Positions 6,388-6,532 of a DNA stretch of 6,532 nt are shown here, in pieces. A program made the translations under genes and the position numbers. This DNA comes from CAWACC01 sp964390695 (GTDB lineage Bacteria > Chlamydiota > Chlamydiia > Chlamydiales > Parachlamydiaceae). Positions within the stretch are counted from its first letter, which is position 1, and each line of letters opens with the position of its first letter. The notes beneath the pieces are model-generated. The model saw nothing but the letters and a program-made list of their open reading frames with translations. It was not told where the DNA came from and ran no database searches. The DNA lies in contig CAYMKI010000165.1 of assembly GCA_964390695.1 (NCBI GenBank), positions 1 to 6,532 of the forward strand, given 5' to 3'.

Positions 6388-6392
6388 TCTCC
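6388..6392 (-). promoter_or_regulatory. Ribosome binding site that fixes the coiled-coil gene start
   Basis: On the minus strand GGAGA lies five bases before the ATG at 6380-6382. It overlaps the region just after the upstream in-frame ATG at 6392-6394, which, with the GTG at 6433, would add 4 or 17 residues but has no comparable site. Confidence 0.65.
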
Positions 6393-6488
6393 ATGCATAA
6401 TATTTTACAAATACATTCAATATAATCTATCACTGATTTATTTCATATTAATTTCACACACTCAACGAAAATTTAAAATTTATTTACA

Positions 6489-6517
6489 TTGACAGGTTAA
6501 TAAATGTTTTTTATAAA
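6489..6517 (+). promoter_or_regulatory. Near-consensus sigma-70 promoter for a gene beyond the right edge
   Basis: TTGACA (6489-6494) is a perfect -35 hexamer and TATAAA (6512-6517) a one-mismatch -10, separated by the optimal 17 bases. Transcription would start near 6524 and run rightward out of the window, divergent from the coiled-coil gene. It is the strongest promoter by pattern in the window. The gene it serves is not visible. Confidence 0.65.
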
Positions 6518-6532
6518 TACACTGTACATGGC

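Noticed and set aside
6383..6433. Longer N-terminus for the coiled-coil protein from GTG at 6433
   Set aside because: The extra 17 residues have no upstream ribosome site, while a good GGAGA is correctly placed before the ATG at 6382.

Overview
The window is a compact bacterial stretch with six protein genes in three transcription blocks. It looks like the chromosome of an obligate or facultative intracellular Gram-negative bacterium, most likely an environmental (amoeba-associated) member of the Chlamydiota. This placement is an inference. The thioredoxin reads very much like chlamydial TrxA as I remember it, and the window pairs a lone cytochrome P450 with a long coiled-coil protein that has an effector-like composition. 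No rRNA, marker gene or database comparison backs the assignment, and a Legionella-like host cannot be excluded.

Layout, left to right. Bases 1-40 hold a strong hairpin, probably the terminator of a gene off the left edge. After about 280 non-coding bases comes a rightward pair: trxA (thioredoxin) and, 11 bases later, a small two-helix DUF2905-type membrane protein. A good sigma-70-type promoter stands just before trxA. Converging on this pair from the right is a leftward operon: a YbiT-type ABC-F ATPase followed, with no gap, by folE (GTP cyclohydrolase I). A hairpin with a T-run on the minus strand separates the two blocks.

The ABC-F gene and a rightward cytochrome P450 diverge from a 150-base A+T-rich region. 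That region carries a perfect 9+9 base inverted repeat over the likely ABC-F -10 element, which resembles an operator. The P450 converges on a leftward 461-residue coiled-coil gene, and a textbook two-way terminator (14 bp perfect stem) lies between them. At the extreme right edge is an almost consensus rightward promoter for a gene beyond the window.

Functionally the genes are a mixed set: thiol redox (trxA), pterin/folate precursor synthesis (folE), ribosome-associated ATPase (ABC-F), an oxidative enzyme of unknown substrate (P450), and a possibly secreted structural or effector protein. Only the trxA pair and the ABC-F/folE pair look co-transcribed. In folE, the P450 gene and the coiled-coil gene an in-frame GTG lies upstream of the ATG I prefer as start; an AG-rich or Shine-Dalgarno-like stretch favours the ATG, strongly in the last two. 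I found no mobile element, CRISPR array, tRNA or clear undescribed multi-gene system. The two most interesting items are the coiled-coil protein with nuclear-localisation-like basic clusters and the P450 that lacks the usual I-helix threonine.
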